A stretch of DNA of 64,000 nt from a virus: the IMG/VR virus record IMGVR_UViG_3300021425_000032, positions 1 through 64,000 of that record; one strand, given 5' to 3'. Position 1 is the first letter of the stretch. Each line of letters opens with the position of its first letter. A model generated the notes under the pieces. That model had not been told where the DNA came from, ran no database searches, and saw only the letters and a program-made list of their open reading frames with translations. A program made the position numbers and the translations under genes. Positions 42,837 to 50,934 of the stretch are shown in pieces.

Positions 42837-43709
42837 ATGATTTTCTGTTTATACACTGATTATGGCGCACTAAACAGCCAACCTGTATTCCACGCATTTG
42901 CTAAGAGTGTTGTTGATGCAGGACACACTGTCATTTACAACGAGCCTTATAAGGTAATGTCTCACTATGATAACTATGATGTTGCTGTTATATGGAGTGT
43001 GTTGTGGAATGGTCGCATGGCTAAGAACAAAATAGTTTGGGAACAAAATCGAAAGTTAGGCAAGCCAGTAATTGTTTTAGAAGTAGGAGCATTGAACAGA
43101 GGCACTATGTGGAAAGTAGGGCTTAACGGCATTAACAGAGATGCGTATTTTGCTCCTAGTAATAACACAGACGAACGTGCAAAAATGTTAGGTTTAAAAT
43201 TACAACCATGGACACATAACGAAGACGGTCCTATTGTAATTTGCTTACAGCATAACAAAAGTCAACAGTGGGCAAACATGCCGCCACAAGATAGATGGCT
43301 TGATAAAACATTATCTAGTATACGCAAACGTACTGACAAACAAATTATTATAAGGCCACATCCAAGATGTTTAATACCGCCTTTTTCAGATGCATATAAA
43401 AATATAAAAGTACAAAATCCAATACGCAACAATGCAACATATGACGACTATGACTTTGATATGTCCGAAGCATATGCTGTTGTTAGTTGGAGTAGTAATC
43501 CTGCTGTACACGCAATACTACAAGGTGTACCGGCGTTTGTAGGGCCTAGTAGTTTAGCATACGATGTTGCACAACATAATGTAAAACAAATAAACAATCC
43601 TATAAGACCAGATAGAACACAATGGTTAAACGACCTTGCTCATACAGAGTATAGCACACACGAAATAGCAGCCGGCATACCATTAAAACACTTGACATCA
43701 AAACTATAA
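42837..43709 (+). CDS. Phage glycan enzyme family, paralogue 4
   Basis: A 290-residue protein with the family motifs RKRTDKQIIIRPHPRC and MSEAYAVVSWSSNPAVHAILQGVPAFVGP. It differs from the other three by an N-terminal CLYTDYGALNSQPVFHAFAKS domain and VIWSVLWNGRMAKN. It is separated from them by five other genes, so duplication is not purely tandem. Function unknown. Confidence 0.65.
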   Translation: MIFCLYTDYGALNSQPVFHAFAKSVVDAGHTVIYNEPYKVMSHYDNYDVAVIWSVLWNGRMAKNKIVWEQNRKLGKPVIVLEVGALNRGTMWKVGLNGINRDAYFAPSNNTDERAKMLGLKLQPWTHNEDGPIVICLQHNKSQQWANMPPQDRWLDKTLSSIRKRTDKQIIIRPHPRCLIPPFSDAYKNIKVQNPIRNNATYDDYDFDMSEAYAVVSWSSNPAVHAILQGVPAFVGPSSLAYDVAQHNVKQINNPIRPDRTQWLNDLAHTEYSTHEIAAGIPLKHLTSKL

Positions 43710-43720
43710 TACGCTATAAT
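43692..43720 (+). promoter_or_regulatory. Perfect sigma-70-type promoter
   Basis: TTGACA, 17-base spacer, TATAAT: both hexamers are exact consensus. It drives the gene at 43748 and probably uvsW. Confidence 0.9.
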
Positions 43721-43747
43721 GTAGTATATACATAGGAGAACAACCCC

Positions 43748-44983
43748 TTGAAGCATACTATCGAAGATTGCCTTGAGTTAGTGGCAGGCCTGCGAGAAGG
43801 CGCTGGACCTGACCCTATTATTATTAGGAAAGAAGATGCAACTATTATGTTTAGCATCGCAAAACAAGTTCTTAGAGGCTTAGGTCTTAGTGACAAACAA
43901 CATGCACTTATGAAAACTAAGTTGTTGAATTATAGTGATCAATTGTTAGCACATGAGATTGTTGTTGAGGAAACATTTAATAACTTAAGATATCCTTTAC
44001 GTAAGATTGACAGATCAAAATATATAAAAATTGTTTCTAAAGAAGATATCTTTACAGAACCAAAAGGCGAGCGTTGGAAAAATCAACTGTTAAATTTACC
44101 TTGGATCAAAGTACGTTTTCCTTTTAGTAAAAAATTGATTGTAAGATTACAACAAATACCTATGTCAGCAAGTACATATGTTCATCCAAAAGGTTCACAT
44201 ACACATTTTTTTGCACTTACTGAAGACGTAGTTTATAATCTTATAGAAGCATTTAAAGATAATCATTTTGAAATTGATCAAGAAATTCTTGACATGTACA
44301 ACGAAATAATTACTTGGAATAGAGAAGATTATGTACCGGGTGTTTTCAATGGGCAACTAAAAAACTTGCCTAAAAATATTATACAAGAGGTTACTAATAA
44401 ATTAGGACAACCTTCAGCTGATAATATTCATTTATACTATGATAAAAGATTTGAATACGGCATTGTTGATATAGACGAACCTATGAATGATCGAGGAGCA
44501 CTTGTTAACGATATTGCTACTAGAAAAACCATATACAAATACATTAACAATAAAAAATTCCCTTTGCAAGAATTATTTAAAGCATTTCATGAGCTAGACA
44601 GTTACCCAATTAATATACTTGTAAGTGACGAAACAGCGTTTGATATAGTAACTCAAACACATCAATTAGTGCGTAACTATATTCCTAACGACCAAATTAC
44701 TGTATTGTATAGAATGGATACACATGATGATGTTAATGGTTATAACAAGTATATCAAAGAAAACAATCTAAATACTCCGGTTGACAAAGACACAAAAATA
44801 GTGTATACTCTAATGAGTAAGGTAAACAAGCCACTTGCTAAAAGTGACTGTTCGCCTAACACAGCATTATCTTTTACTACAGATCGTCAATCGGTTTCAG
44901 GTGATATATCACAAGGTGTTACCCTGTATGTTGAGTATAGTGAAAAAGAACCAATATGGAGAGATTGGAGAATGAGTAGTTAA
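43748..44983 (+). CDS. Conserved hypothetical protein upstream of uvsW
   Basis: A 411-residue protein starting at TTG with AGGAG 9 bases before. It has mixed alpha/beta composition and no motif I recognise; the segments FPFSKKLIVRLQQIPMS, HPKGSHTHFFALTEDVVYN, VSDETAFDIVTQTHQLVRNYIPNDQITVLYR are the most regular. It shares a strong early promoter with UvsW and overlaps its ATG (TAATG), so it may act with UvsW in repair or recombination. Confidence 0.7.
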   Translation: MKHTIEDCLELVAGLREGAGPDPIIIRKEDATIMFSIAKQVLRGLGLSDKQHALMKTKLLNYSDQLLAHEIVVEETFNNLRYPLRKIDRSKYIKIVSKEDIFTEPKGERWKNQLLNLPWIKVRFPFSKKLIVRLQQIPMSASTYVHPKGSHTHFFALTEDVVYNLIEAFKDNHFEIDQEILDMYNEIITWNREDYVPGVFNGQLKNLPKNIIQEVTNKLGQPSADNIHLYYDKRFEYGIVDIDEPMNDRGALVNDIATRKTIYKYINNKKFPLQELFKAFHELDSYPINILVSDETAFDIVTQTHQLVRNYIPNDQITVLYRMDTHDDVNGYNKYIKENNLNTPVDKDTKIVYTLMSKVNKPLAKSDCSPNTALSFTTDRQSVSGDISQGVTLYVEYSEKEPIWRDWRMSS

Positions 44984-46446
44984 TGGCAACATGTAGATTA
45001 ATAATTGAAGATGAAGTAAACATCAAACTGGAAGGACTTGAAGTAGATGTACGTAGGAAGTTGGCGAACGCTCTCAAGTTTGAAGTGCCATATGCAAGAT
45101 ACATGCCACAATATAAACTTGGACGTTGGGACGGTAAAGTTGCTTTCTTTGGTATTGGCGGTACTGGTTATGTTAATCATCTCGATACAGTTGTCAGTGT
45201 ACTTGAAAACAACAATGTCCAAATAGTAGACATTGAAGATAGACGTATACCTATACAATTAGATTTCCCACAAATTACAGAACGCTACTGGGCCGACCAA
45301 GGTGTACATTGGCCAAAGGGACATCCAGCAGAAGGCGAAGAAATTATTCTGCGTGATTACCAAGTAGAAGCAATTAACAATTTTCTTAAACATCCGCAGA
45401 GCTTGCAAGAAATTGCAACAGGTGCAGGTAAAACTATTACAACAGCAACACTGTCACACATAAGCGAACCATATGGGCGTAGTCTTATTATTGTGCCTAA
45501 CAAAAGTCTTGTTACGCAAACAGAAGAAGATTACATTAACTGTGGTTTGGATGTAGGGGTGTACTTTGGCGACAGGAAAGAACTAGGTAAGACTCACACC
45601 ATATGCACTTGGCAAAGTTTGAATATACTTGATAAGAAGCATAAGGATGGATCGGCAGTGTTATCACTAGCAGAATTCTTAGATGGTGTAAGCACTGTTA
45701 TTGTTGACGAAGTACACCAAGCAAAGGCAGAAGTTTTAAAAACATTACTAACACGTAATTTAAAAAATGCTCCAATACGTTGGGGACTAACAGGCACAGT
45801 ACCTAAAGAAAAGTTTGAGTTTGAATCAATTCATGCAAGTTTAGGTCCTGTTATTGGTAATATAACTGCAAAAGAGTTGCAAGACAAAGGCGTATTATCG
45901 TCGTGCCATGTTAACGTTTGTCAATTAATTGACACTGTTGCACATAGAGATTATCAATCAGAATTAAAGTATTTGACAACAGATACATTACGTTTAGCGT
46001 ACATAGGCAAATTATTAAACACAATAAAAGACTCAGGCAACACACTTATATTAGTAGATAGAATTAGTGCAGGTGAAGCACTAGCAGAATTGATTCCAGG
46101 ATCAGTTTTTGTAAAGGGCGATGTTAAATTAAAAGATCGCAAGGAGGCATATGATGAAATCAATGAAGGTACTAACCACGTGGTTATCGCAACATACGGG
46201 GTCGCGGCTGTGGGTATTAATATACCGCGCATTTTTAATCTTGTTCTCATTGAGCCTGGCAAAAGTTTTGTCAGGGTAATACAAAGTATAGGCAGAGGCG
46301 TAAGAAAGGCAAAAGACAAAGACTTCGTACAAATATGGGACATTACGTCAACATGTAAGTTTGCGAAGAGACACTTAACACAACGAAAAAAATTCTATAA
46401 GGAAGCCCAATACCCTTTCACAATAGAAAAAATTGATTGGAACTAA
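44983..46446 (+). CDS. uvsW: UvsW-type RNA-DNA helicase
   Basis: A 487-residue superfamily 2 helicase: Walker A ATGAGKTIT (145-153), VIVDEVHQAK (DEVH box), GLTGTVPKEK (motif III), and motif VI QSIGRGVRKAKD. Before the helicase core lies the small N-terminal domain of UvsW (KLGRWDGKVAFFGIGGTGYV). T4 UvsW is 503 residues. It unwinds R-loops and branched DNA, helping the switch from origin- to recombination-dependent replication. A nested ORF lies inside at 46151-46279. Confidence 0.95.
   Translation: MATCRLIIEDEVNIKLEGLEVDVRRKLANALKFEVPYARYMPQYKLGRWDGKVAFFGIGGTGYVNHLDTVVSVLENNNVQIVDIEDRRIPIQLDFPQITERYWADQGVHWPKGHPAEGEEIILRDYQVEAINNFLKHPQSLQEIATGAGKTITTATLSHISEPYGRSLIIVPNKSLVTQTEEDYINCGLDVGVYFGDRKELGKTHTICTWQSLNILDKKHKDGSAVLSLAEFLDGVSTVIVDEVHQAKAEVLKTLLTRNLKNAPIRWGLTGTVPKEKFEFESIHASLGPVIGNITAKELQDKGVLSSCHVNVCQLIDTVAHRDYQSELKYLTTDTLRLAYIGKLLNTIKDSGNTLILVDRISAGEALAELIPGSVFVKGDVKLKDRKEAYDEINEGTNHVVIATYGVAAVGINIPRIFNLVLIEPGKSFVRVIQSIGRGVRKAKDKDFVQIWDITSTCKFAKRHLTQRKKFYKEAQYPFTIEKIDWN
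46151..46279 (+). CDS. Nested small ORF inside uvsW (candidate)
   Basis: An out-of-frame ORF of 42 residues wholly inside uvsW. It starts MMKSMKV with a very strong AAGGAGG 4 bases before ATG 46151. Residues 20-39 are hydrophobic (LWVLIYRAFLILFSLSLAKV), so it would be a single-pass membrane peptide. It could be chance: the SD is in the coding sequence for KDRKEAYDE. I include it because SD strength and membrane character agree; confidence is low. Confidence 0.25.
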   Translation: MMKSMKVLTTWLSQHTGSRLWVLIYRAFLILFSLSLAKVLSG

Positions 46447-46448
46447 AA

Positions 46449-46955
46449 ATGAGAATACTAACACTTGAAAATCAATGCTTTCATCTAGACAAACTGCCTG
46501 ATGAAATCGATGAAGATATACGTTTTAGTGTGCTTGATAATTCAGATCCAAAGGAACCAGATTTCTTTTTTATTCCTTTGATATTCTTAGAATCATTTAG
46601 CGCACCAGCTATGGTCCTTAACATTGGAGGACACGAAGTTACATTGCCTGTAGATTGGCACATTGCTGTAGGAGATCATGAGTCCGGAATGGACTTAGAA
46701 GTACTACCGCTAACTAGTTTAAATGATAGAGGTTTTGAAGCATGGCTGTTTAATCCACTATCAGGATTTAAATCAGACTATGGCCATATAGAAATAGTAA
46801 ACTTTTACAACGATGTAAAATGGTACTTTCCAAAAATGAAGAATGGACAACTATTAAGTATGCCGCTTACTGACAAATCAGAGCCAGAATGCATCTTTAT
46901 TGCTAAAGATATTACACGTCAAAGCGAAGTAATAGAATACGCTTCATTAATATAA
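46449..46955 (+). CDS. Conserved phage protein after uvsW
   Basis: A 168-residue protein. It begins MRILTLENQ and holds VTLPVDWHIAVGDHESGMDLEVLPLTSLNDRGFEAW and VKWYFPKMKNGQLLSMPL, which look strongly conserved (a run of short strands, with Trp and Pro). I recall similar proteins beside replication genes in marine T4-like phages but cannot name a function. It starts two bases after uvsW. Confidence 0.65.
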   Translation: MRILTLENQCFHLDKLPDEIDEDIRFSVLDNSDPKEPDFFFIPLIFLESFSAPAMVLNIGGHEVTLPVDWHIAVGDHESGMDLEVLPLTSLNDRGFEAWLFNPLSGFKSDYGHIEIVNFYNDVKWYFPKMKNGQLLSMPLTDKSEPECIFIAKDITRQSEVIEYASLI

Positions 46956-46966
46956 AGGAGAATATT

Positions 46967-47317
46967 ATGGGAATAAAAGCAGGAAAAATATGGGGCAACA
47001 CAGAGTTGATACATGCAAACGGTGTACTAGAGTTTCACCGTATTGAATTCAACAAAGGTTACAAATGTTCGGAGCACGAACATAGATTTAAATGGAATGG
47101 CTTTTATGTAGAGTCAGGACAGATGTTGGTACGTGTGTGGCAAGAAGACCAAGGACTAGTTGATGAAACTATTCTAAACGCAGGCGACTTTACACAAGTT
47201 AAACCAGGTAAAGTACACCAGTTTGAAGGACTAGAAGATGGTGTAGCATTTGAATTATACTGGGCAGAATTTAACCACGATGATATCGTAAGGCGTACAG
47301 TAGGTTCAGAAGTATAG
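46967..47317 (+). CDS. Cupin-like protein
   Basis: A 116-residue single cupin. The first motif is CSEHEHRFKWNGFYVESGQM (metal-type His-x-His with downstream Glu/Gly), the second is PGKVHQFEG. Two His plus another His form a plausible metal site. It has AAAGGAG upstream. Function unknown; often a sugar isomerase, dioxygenase or binding protein. Confidence 0.78.
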   Translation: MGIKAGKIWGNTELIHANGVLEFHRIEFNKGYKCSEHEHRFKWNGFYVESGQMLVRVWQEDQGLVDETILNAGDFTQVKPGKVHQFEGLEDGVAFELYWAEFNHDDIVRRTVGSEV

Positions 47318-47318
47318 A

Positions 47319-47879
47319 ATGTATTCACAGAAGTATATAGAAGAACTTCGTGTAGTGCATGCTGATAAAAGTCGAACAAAAGGCTTTGGCGGCAAGACTA
47401 AAAACCTTGGCAAGTTTCACAAGTATGTTGAAATGTGGCAGCCTAGATCATTATTAGATTATGGGTGCGGCAAAGGCGGCATATTGTCTGACTTACAATC
47501 TAGATATAGACATATAAATTGTGTAGGGTATGATCCTGCTGTTGATATGTTTAATAACACACCTACTCCAGTAGAGTGTGTTTTCTCTAATGACGTACTA
47601 GAACACATAGAGCCCGAATATCTAAATCAAGTGTTGTGTCATATAAATGAATTAAGTACATTGTGTGTTTGGTTACGTATTGATACAGTTCCTGCACGTA
47701 AACGTTTACGTGATGGAAGAAATGCACATCTAATATTAGAAAATCAAACATGGTGGACAAAACAAATTAGTAGATATATAGACGGCATAATAATTTATAA
47801 TAATCTAAACAATAAAGGAAAACTAGATATTGCAATCCAAAAGCGACAAAATGATACCGGGAGAAGCACTGATATATGA
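47319..47879 (+). CDS. Class I SAM methyltransferase
   Basis: A 186-residue methyltransferase with LLDYGCGKGGIL (motif I), VGYDPAVDMF (II) and SNDVLEHIEPE (IV), the latter typical of small-molecule or sugar methyltransferases. Begins one base after the cupin stop; overlaps the next gene by 29 bases. Substrate unknown. Confidence 0.85.
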   Translation: MYSQKYIEELRVVHADKSRTKGFGGKTKNLGKFHKYVEMWQPRSLLDYGCGKGGILSDLQSRYRHINCVGYDPAVDMFNNTPTPVECVFSNDVLEHIEPEYLNQVLCHINELSTLCVWLRIDTVPARKRLRDGRNAHLILENQTWWTKQISRYIDGIIIYNNLNNKGKLDIAIQKRQNDTGRSTDI

Positions 47880-48105
47880 ACGTGCTGATGGCGTAATATA
47901 TGCACGTTATAGAGATCCGCCACACAATAAAAAGCCTCGTTGGATAATAGGTGGTGATCCTGGTGCTGTAGCAAGAGCCCAAGGACGATTGCTAGACTAC
48001 GGTGAATGGCAAAAATTGTGTGACATGTGTGAAACAAACTCTACTCTTAATAAATTAATGGATAGGCTTGTTAACACATATTATGTAATGAAGGAAAGAG
48101 AATGA
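47851..48105 (+). CDS. Small conserved hypothetical protein
   Basis: An 84-residue protein from ATG 47851 with basic/aromatic surface (VIYARYRDPPHNKKPRWIIGG), no Cys cluster and no membrane helix. It overlaps both neighbours (29 and 4 bases), so it is translated in a coupled operon. Confidence 0.65.
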   Translation: MIPGEALIYERADGVIYARYRDPPHNKKPRWIIGGDPGAVARAQGRLLDYGEWQKLCDMCETNSTLNKLMDRLVNTYYVMKERE

Positions 48106-48695
48106 TACACCATGAACCTTGTGTGTCTAAAATGACACTAATACAATTAGAACGTAGTAGTAAAATACTAGCAGAAGAAGTGTCACAAAGATTTGATGAG
48201 TTTTATAAAACATTCCCTAAAGGATATATGAAGTTTGCAGAGGGAAGTCGTAGTACAGAATTGTATGAAGCCTATAATGTTTTCTTATGTCATTACCCGG
48301 GCTTTACTGAACTATATAGACAAATTGTAACTACAATTAAATCCAAAATACCAAACTACCAAGAGTATGCACTTGCTGGCTGGGTAAACGTATACAACAA
48401 AGGTGGCTACCTAAACTGGCACAAACATGGTCCAGAGAATGTAGTACACGACGGCAGATGGCACGGATATGTTGCTGTTAATGCTGAGCCTAGTCAAACA
48501 ATGTATCGAGATAAAGACGAAATTGTTAAAACAATTGATAACAAAAACGGATACATTACTCTAAGTCCTGCAGGACTTTATCATCGTGTTAGCGAATGGG
48601 AAAAGGATCAACCTCGCATAACAATAGCGTTTGACGTTATCAAACGTGACCAAATTGATCCTTTATTAATGAACAGATGGATACCAATAATATGA
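48102..48695 (+). CDS. 2OG-Fe(II) oxygenase-like protein
   Basis: A 197-residue protein whose second half fits the double-stranded beta-helix oxygenases: LNWHKHGPEN, GYVAVNAEPSQTMY, GYITLSPAGLYHRVSEWEKDQPRITIAFDV. The distal His (YHR) and the Arg (PRI) are placed correctly; the proximal iron ligands are read as His/His or His/Glu in HKHGPE, not the classic HxD. One of three such enzymes here (also 4149 and 52460). Confidence 0.68.
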   Translation: MIHHEPCVSKMTLIQLERSSKILAEEVSQRFDEFYKTFPKGYMKFAEGSRSTELYEAYNVFLCHYPGFTELYRQIVTTIKSKIPNYQEYALAGWVNVYNKGGYLNWHKHGPENVVHDGRWHGYVAVNAEPSQTMYRDKDEIVKTIDNKNGYITLSPAGLYHRVSEWEKDQPRITIAFDVIKRDQIDPLLMNRWIPII

Positions 48696-48874
48696 GACAT
48701 AAAATAGCAGGAGTAATTTTTTTACTGTTAGGTATATACTTTTTGTACCAAGACACAATGCCAATGCACGGCAATACACTTTTAGGCATAGGAGAAATGA
48801 CTTGGATGTGGTTTACAATGGCCGTAGTACATTTCTTTATACGTGATTGTAATTGCAAGGAGTGTTGCAAATGA
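48692..48874 (+). CDS. Small membrane protein
   Basis: A 60-residue protein with two hydrophobic segments (IAGVIFLLLGIYFLYQ and MTWMWFTMAVVHFFI) and a Cys-rich tail (CNCKECC). It overlaps both neighbours by four bases (ATGA). Likely inner membrane. The Cys tail may bind metal. Confidence 0.75.
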   Translation: MRHKIAGVIFLLLGIYFLYQDTMPMHGNTLLGIGEMTWMWFTMAVVHFFIRDCNCKECCK

Positions 48875-49647
48875 GAATAATTGCAGGGCCATGCCAACAC
48901 GAATCACTAGATAAAAGTTATGAAATTGCTAAAGAATGTAAACGTGTGTGCGATAAACTTGGCATTGAGTATTATTTCAAAGCAAGTTATGATAAAGCAA
49001 ATCGCACAAGTGCATCTGGTATCCGCGGACAAGGATTGCCTGCAACGATGGCAGACTTTCGCACATTAAAAGAAAAGTTAAATATTAAAACACTAACAGA
49101 TGTACACAATCAAAATGAAATATTAAAGATTGGTGCATATTATGATGACGCTGTTGATGTTATACAGATACCTGCATTTCTTTGTAGACAAACAGACTTA
49201 ATAAAAGCTGCATGTAAAACAGGTAAAATAGTAAATATAAAAAAGGGTCAGTTCTTAGCACCTTGGGATATGAAAGGTGTACTAAGTAAAACTGAAGGTG
49301 CAAAAGAAGTTTGGATAACTGAACGAGGAACTAGTTTTGGATATAACACTCTTGTCGTGGATTTCACTGGTCTACAGTATATGCTTGATAATTATGATGT
49401 GCCTATCGTGTTGGATGGCACTCACGCAGTACAGAAGCCGGGAGGACAGGGTGACTCTAGTGGCGGTAATCGTAATTATGTCCCTGGGCTCGTTCGTGCT
49501 GGGTCTGCTCTTGGGATCGACTCCTTCTTTATGGAAGTCCATGCTGACCCTGATGTAGCACCTAGTGATGGTCCTAACATGCTATACTTAAAAGACTTTG
49601 AGGAGGTGGTACGTGACATCGTCAGCTATTCATATGAGAAACTGTAG
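48871..49647 (+). CDS. kdsA: Kdo-8-phosphate synthase KdsA
   Basis: A 258-residue enzyme that condenses PEP with arabinose-5-phosphate to make Kdo-8-P, the core sugar of Gram-negative lipopolysaccharide and some capsules. Family motifs: AGPCQHES, FKASYDKANRT, VIQIPAFLCRQTDL, NIKKGQFLAPWDM, TERGTSFGYNTLVVD, LDGTHAVQKPGG and FFMEVHADPDVAPSDG. The Cys in GPC marks the metal-dependent class. About 20 residues shorter than typical bacterial KdsA. The second half has C-ending codons unlike its neighbours. No CMP-Kdo synthetase was seen. Confidence 0.95.
   Translation: MRIIAGPCQHESLDKSYEIAKECKRVCDKLGIEYYFKASYDKANRTSASGIRGQGLPATMADFRTLKEKLNIKTLTDVHNQNEILKIGAYYDDAVDVIQIPAFLCRQTDLIKAACKTGKIVNIKKGQFLAPWDMKGVLSKTEGAKEVWITERGTSFGYNTLVVDFTGLQYMLDNYDVPIVLDGTHAVQKPGGQGDSSGGNRNYVPGLVRAGSALGIDSFFMEVHADPDVAPSDGPNMLYLKDFEEVVRDIVSYSYEKL
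49337..49558 (+). CDS. Nested membrane-protein ORF inside kdsA (candidate)
   Basis: An out-of-frame ORF of 73 residues inside kdsA, from TTG 49337 with GAGGAA 6 bases upstream. It has two hydrophobic segments (LLSWISLVYSICLIIMMCL near residue 5 and VTLVAVIVIMSLGSFVLGLLLG near 38) with RSREDR between, a holin- or hairpin-like layout. The kdsA codons in just this stretch switch to C- and G-ending choices, as if fitting two frames. It could still be chance, so confidence is low. Confidence 0.3.
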   Translation: MDITLLSWISLVYSICLIIMMCLSCWMALTQYRSREDRVTLVAVIVIMSLGSFVLGLLLGSTPSLWKSMLTLM

Positions 49648-49771
49648 CACATGTAAAAAGCCTGTCAACTTATATGACATCAAATATCATACGGCTGACA
49701 AAAAGCATATATTTTGTAATGCTTATTGTTCCTTTGAGTTCTACAAACAAAAGGATAAGCCAATAATATGA
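49613..49771 (+). CDS. Small zinc-finger protein (52 aa)
   Basis: Starts at GTG 49613, 6 bases after AGGAGG, overlapping the end of kdsA. It holds CSTCKKPV and CNAYCSFEFY, a Cys-x2-Cys ... Cys-x3-Cys zinc ribbon. An ATG at 49634 would give 45 residues with the same fingers but poorer spacing. It is too short for most gene finders. Possible regulator or nucleic-acid binder. Confidence 0.65.
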   Translation: MTSSAIHMRNCSTCKKPVNLYDIKYHTADKKHIFCNAYCSFEFYKQKDKPII

Positions 49772-49773
49772 GG

Positions 49774-49802
49774 TTGCTTTTTAAACTTAACGAGTGTATA
49801 TT
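49774..49802 (+). promoter_or_regulatory. Sigma-70-like promoter, leaderless geometry
   Basis: TTGCTT, 17-base spacer, TATATT; six bases later is the ATG at 49809, so the predicted transcript starts at or near it. Confidence 0.5.
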
Positions 49803-49808
49803 AATAGT

Positions 49809-50258
49809 ATGAACAAACTTCCAATTAAAGATATATTAGCCGCAATAGACATGGGTGCAAAGTCTGTGTGGGATGAATTAAATGAAGAAGAGCGTAAGTC
49901 AGTTGGCTTCTGGTTACTAAACAGATATGCAAGTAGTGTTACGGGTAATAGAGAAAAACAAGAACTTGCTATTTTTAAAACAAATGAATTCTACAACAAG
50001 AACTGGAACGAACTAGGAATGAGACATCCTAAGTTGCAATGGCAACTTATATGTCAATCAGGCAACACAGGAAAAATAGAATTTCATCCTTGGATTGGTT
50101 TTAAAAAGAAAAACGGCGACAACAGTAAAGGTATTAAATTACTAAAACAAATTCACCCTAACATGAAGGAAGACGAGATTGAGCTCCTTGCAAACATATC
50201 TACCAAAAAAGAACTCAAGCAATTGGCTGAAGAATATGACATCGAAATCAAACTCTAA
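49809..50258 (+). CDS. Possible gp62-like clamp-loader small subunit
   Basis: A 149-residue helical protein. Segments VGFWLLNRYASS, FKTNEFYNK and HPKLQWQLICQ parallel the NRxLS, NExN and KxQYDYL motifs I recall from marine T4-like gp62, and the C-terminus (MKEDEIELLANISTKKELKQLAEEYDI) fits its final helices. T4 gp62 is 187. No gp44 is in the window, so the call is tentative; it could be another replication accessory. Overlaps the next gene by 23 bases. Confidence 0.35.
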   Translation: MNKLPIKDILAAIDMGAKSVWDELNEEERKSVGFWLLNRYASSVTGNREKQELAIFKTNEFYNKNWNELGMRHPKLQWQLICQSGNTGKIEFHPWIGFKKKNGDNSKGIKLLKQIHPNMKEDEIELLANISTKKELKQLAEEYDIEIKL

Positions 50259-50934
50259 TAAACCTTACGTATGTGAATACTGTGGCACAGGTTATTCAAG
50301 AGAAAAGACTCTTGCTGTACATATGTGTGAACAGAAACGTAGGCATTTACAAAAAAATGAAAAGAGAGTTACATTAGGTTTCTATGCCTTTAATCAGTTT
50401 TACAAATTAAGTGCAGGCGCAAGAAAAGATAAAACATATCAAGAGTTTTGTAAAAGTCCTTACTACAATGCGTTTGTAAAGTTTGGTAGTTTTGTCAACA
50501 ATGTAAAACCGTTATATCCTGAGAAGTATGTCGACCATGTAGTAACATCAGGTGTTAAACTTGACCATTGGTGTCGAGAAGAAATGTATGAAAAATATGC
50601 TATTGAACTTATTCGTAAAGAAGGTGTTGAAACAGCACTAGAACGTAGTGTTATGACTATGATGGAATGGGCAGAAGAAAATAATAGTGTATGGAATCAT
50701 TATTTCTTTTATTGTAGTTTAAATCGTGCAGCATGGCATATTAAAGATGGTAAGATAAGTCCTTGGCTTGTATTAAATTGTAAGAGCGGAAAAGAGATGC
50801 TAAGTAAGTTTAGTGATGAACAACTAAACATAATCTTTCATATTATGGATCCTCAGCACTGGGCTATGCGTTTTAAACGTAACCCTGCTGATGTATTACT
50901 AGTAAAAGAAGTTGCAAAAGAATCGAATCTATGA
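50236..50934 (+). CDS. C2H2-like zinc-finger protein
   Basis: A 232-residue protein from ATG 50236. The N-terminus has YVCEYCGTGYSREKTLAVHMCEQKRRH, a C2H2-type finger (Cys-x2-Cys then two His/Cys). The rest (residues 45-230) is helical with conserved-looking FYKLSAGARKDKTYQEFCKSPYYNAFVKFG and IDPQHW-like segment; unknown. The finger suggests DNA binding or an RNA polymerase or replication partner. It overlaps both neighbours. Confidence 0.72.
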   Translation: MTSKSNSNKPYVCEYCGTGYSREKTLAVHMCEQKRRHLQKNEKRVTLGFYAFNQFYKLSAGARKDKTYQEFCKSPYYNAFVKFGSFVNNVKPLYPEKYVDHVVTSGVKLDHWCREEMYEKYAIELIRKEGVETALERSVMTMMEWAEENNSVWNHYFFYCSLNRAAWHIKDGKISPWLVLNCKSGKEMLSKFSDEQLNIIFHIMDPQHWAMRFKRNPADVLLVKEVAKESNL

